The position numbers were made by a program, and so were the translations under genes. DNA of 8,715 nucleotides. Origin: an uncultured Oxalobacter sp. Lineage in GTDB: Bacteria; Pseudomonadota; Gammaproteobacteria; Burkholderiales; Burkholderiaceae_D. Of this stretch, positions 7,329 to 8,715 are shown in pieces. Location: assembly GCA_937916185.1 (NCBI GenBank), contig CALGGD010000128.1, forward strand, positions 1 to 8,715. Reading direction: 5' to 3'. The notes beneath the pieces were generated by a model. The model worked only from the letters and a program-made list of their open reading frames with translations, made no database searches and was not told the origin of the DNA. Position 1 is the stretch's first letter. Every line of letters starts with the position of its first letter.

Positions 7329-8579
7329 GTGTCAAAACGCAGAGTTGTAATAACAGGTCTTGGTATGCTTTCCCCTGTAGGTAACACCGTTGAGGAAGCA
7401 TGGAAGAATTTATTAGCCGGTAAGAGTGGTATTTCTCTTATCGATCATTTTGATACCACTGACTATTCAAGCAAAATTGCAGGTTTAGTAAAGGACTTTG
7501 ATTCTGAAAAGTTTGGTATTAACAAAAAAGACAGCCGTAAGATGGATTTATTTATCCAGTACGGTATTGCCGCAGCCTTAATGGCCTTTGAGGATTCAGG
7601 TCTTAAGATTACTCCGGAAAATGCTCCTCGTGTAGGTTGCGCGATCGGTTCCGGTATCGGTGGTCTCGGTTTAATTGAAAAGAATGCCGAATCACTGATT
7701 GAAGGCGGCCCACGTAAGATCAGTCCGTTCTTTGTTCCGTCAACCATCATTAACATGGTTTCAGGTCATGTATCAATCAGACTTGGTGCGCGCGGTCCTA
7801 ATGTTGCTACCGTAACTGCATGTTCATCAGGTACTCATGCAATCGGCCTCAGTGCCCGCATGATTCAGTACGGTGATGCTGATGTTATGATCTGCGGCGG
7901 TGCTGAAAAGGCTTCAACCCAGATGGGTATCGGCGGTTTCTGTGCCCTTAAGGCTTTATCAACCCGTAATGACGATCCTGAAAAGGCAAGCCGTCCATGG
8001 GATATCGACCGTAACGGTTTTGTACTCGGTGACGGTGCAGGCGTGCTGATTCTTGAAGAACTCGAACACGCAAAGGCACGCGGTGCCAAGATTTACGCTG
8101 AACTTGCAGGCTTCGGCATGAGTTCTGACGCATTCCACATGACTGCTCCTCCGGAAGACGGTGCAGGTGCGGCTCTTGCAATGCAGAATGCCATCCGTGA
8201 CGGCGGTATCACTCCTGCAGAAGTTGGTTATGTAAATGCTCACGGTACTTCTACTCATTTAGGCGACCTGGCAGAAATCAGAGCCGTGAAGAGTACCTTC
8301 GGTGACGCCATTTCCACTGTTCGTGTCAGCTCAACCAAGTCAATGACCGGTCACCTCCTCGGTGCTGCCGGTGCGGTTGAAGCAGTAATCACCACTCTGG
8401 CTGTCCGTGAACAGATTTGTCCTCCAACCATCAATCTGGAAAATCCTGATCCTGAAGTTGAAGGTATCAATCTGGTTCCTAACGTAGCCCAGAAGGCTGA
8501 ATTTGAATACGCTCTTTCAAATTCATTCGGTTTCGGCGGAACTAACGGTTCATTACTGTTTAAGCGTTACTCAGAATAA
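7329..8579 (+). CDS. fabF: 3-oxoacyl-[acyl-carrier-protein] synthase II
   Basis: FabF (KAS II) condenses malonyl-ACP with long acyl-ACPs and elongates palmitoleate to cis-vaccenate in bacteria that make unsaturated fatty acids. The 416-residue thiolase-fold protein is complete. It shows [16 protein letters not shown] (10-25), SGIGGLG (108-114), the nucleophile in TACSSGTH (Cys165), [10 protein letters not shown] (229-238), NAHGTST (His305), [18 protein letters not shown] (335-352, His342) and NSFGFGGTN (398-406, gating Phe). It starts at GTG 7329, preceded by GGAGG six bases upstream; [10 protein letters not shown] is the normal N-terminus, so the GTG start is secure. Wording such as [14 protein letters not shown] and SASRPWD-type segments is close to the enterobacterial protein. 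Codon use matches acpP, not valS or thi. Confidence 0.97.
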   Translation: MSKRRVVITGLGMLSPVGNTVEEAWKNLLAGKSGISLIDHFDTTDYSSKIAGLVKDFDSEKFGINKKDSRKMDLFIQYGIAAALMAFEDSGLKITPENAPRVGCAIGSGIGGLGLIEKNAESLIEGGPRKISPFFVPSTIINMVSGHVSIRLGARGPNVATVTACSSGTHAIGLSARMIQYGDADVMICGGAEKASTQMGIGGFCALKALSTRNDDPEKASRPWDIDRNGFVLGDGAGVLILEELEHAKARGAKIYAELAGFGMSSDAFHMTAPPEDGAGAALAMQNAIRDGGITPAEVGYVNAHGTSTHLGDLAEIRAVKSTFGDAISTVRVSSTKSMTGHLLGAAGAVEAVITTLAVREQICPPTINLENPDPEVEGINLVPNVAQKAEFEYALSNSFGFGGTNGSLLFKRYSE

Positions 8580-8606
8580 TCCGCTCTGCGGTATTATTAC
8601 ATGCGA

Positions 8607-8637
8607 GGGAGAACGGTTAATCCGTTCTCCCTTTTTT
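8607..8637 (+). terminator. Intrinsic terminator after fabF
   Basis: GGGAGAACGG (8607-8616) and CCGTTCTCCC (8622-8631) form a perfect 10-bp stem with the loop TTAAT, followed directly by six T residues. It begins 27 bases after the fabF stop and is the clear end of the fab transcript. A minor CCGC/GCGG stem sits at 8581-8591. Confidence 0.95.
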
Positions 8638-8715
8638 CCTAAACTTTGTTGTAACCCTAACTCCGCAGATCATAGTTTCTAATTTTTGATTTGCTTCTTT
8701 GGGTAAGGTATGCCG
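8638..8715. other. Right edge, nothing recognised
   Basis: The 78 bases after the fabF terminator contain no coding frame, repeat or RNA gene that I can recognise. They are AT-rich like the preceding segment. Confidence 0.5.

Noticed and set aside
6730..8579. Right-hand cluster as a horizontally acquired or new lipid system
   Set aside because: fabG-acpP-fabF is the ordinary core fatty acid cluster with all catalytic residues. The odd feature is the junction, not the genes.

Overview
The window joins two DNA segments that do not look as if they come from the same genome. Bases 1 to about 6730 are GC-rich and read like a betaproteobacterium (Burkholderiales type). This is inferred from the ValS and ThiE N-termini, which resemble the Burkholderia-type proteins as I remember them. 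From about 6731 to the end the DNA is AT-richer and carries the tail of fabG, then acpP and fabF. FabF is very close to the enterobacterial/gammaproteobacterial form, and the codon use is different (TTA, CTT and GTA are common). The break falls inside valS. A chimeric (metagenomic) assembly is the simplest reading, but a real recombination cannot be excluded from sequence alone.

Layout: a type II toxin-antitoxin pair (HI1419/HI1420 type, toxin first) lies at 99-698 on the + strand. It is closed by a hairpin at about 699-753 that probably also ends the convergent thiamine operon. That operon runs on the - strand from 5413 down to 763: TPP riboswitch, thiC, thiS, thiG, thiD, thiE. It covers the HMP branch (ThiC, ThiD), the thiazole sulfur carrier and synthase (ThiS, ThiG) and the coupling step (ThiE). 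No thiO/thiH or thiF is present, so the glycine imine donor and the ThiS adenylyltransferase must be encoded elsewhere. Hairpins between thiS and thiG, and a terminator-like hairpin between thiG and thiD, may set unequal expression along the operon.

valS starts divergently at 5534 from a shared promoter region of about 120 bp. It is intact for 399 codons (Rossmann N-half with HMGH, and the editing domain), then stops matching valyl-tRNA synthetase at about 6731. From there the sequence reads, in another frame, as the last 36 or so codons of fabG. A 149-bp AT-rich gap, acpP, an attenuator-like hairpin, fabF (GTG start) and a strong intrinsic terminator follow.

I found no tRNA, rRNA, CRISPR array or insertion sequence, and no convincing new multi-gene system. 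The main points to check are the 6731 junction, the riboswitch/Shine-Dalgarno architecture ahead of thiC, and the structured thiG-thiD gap.
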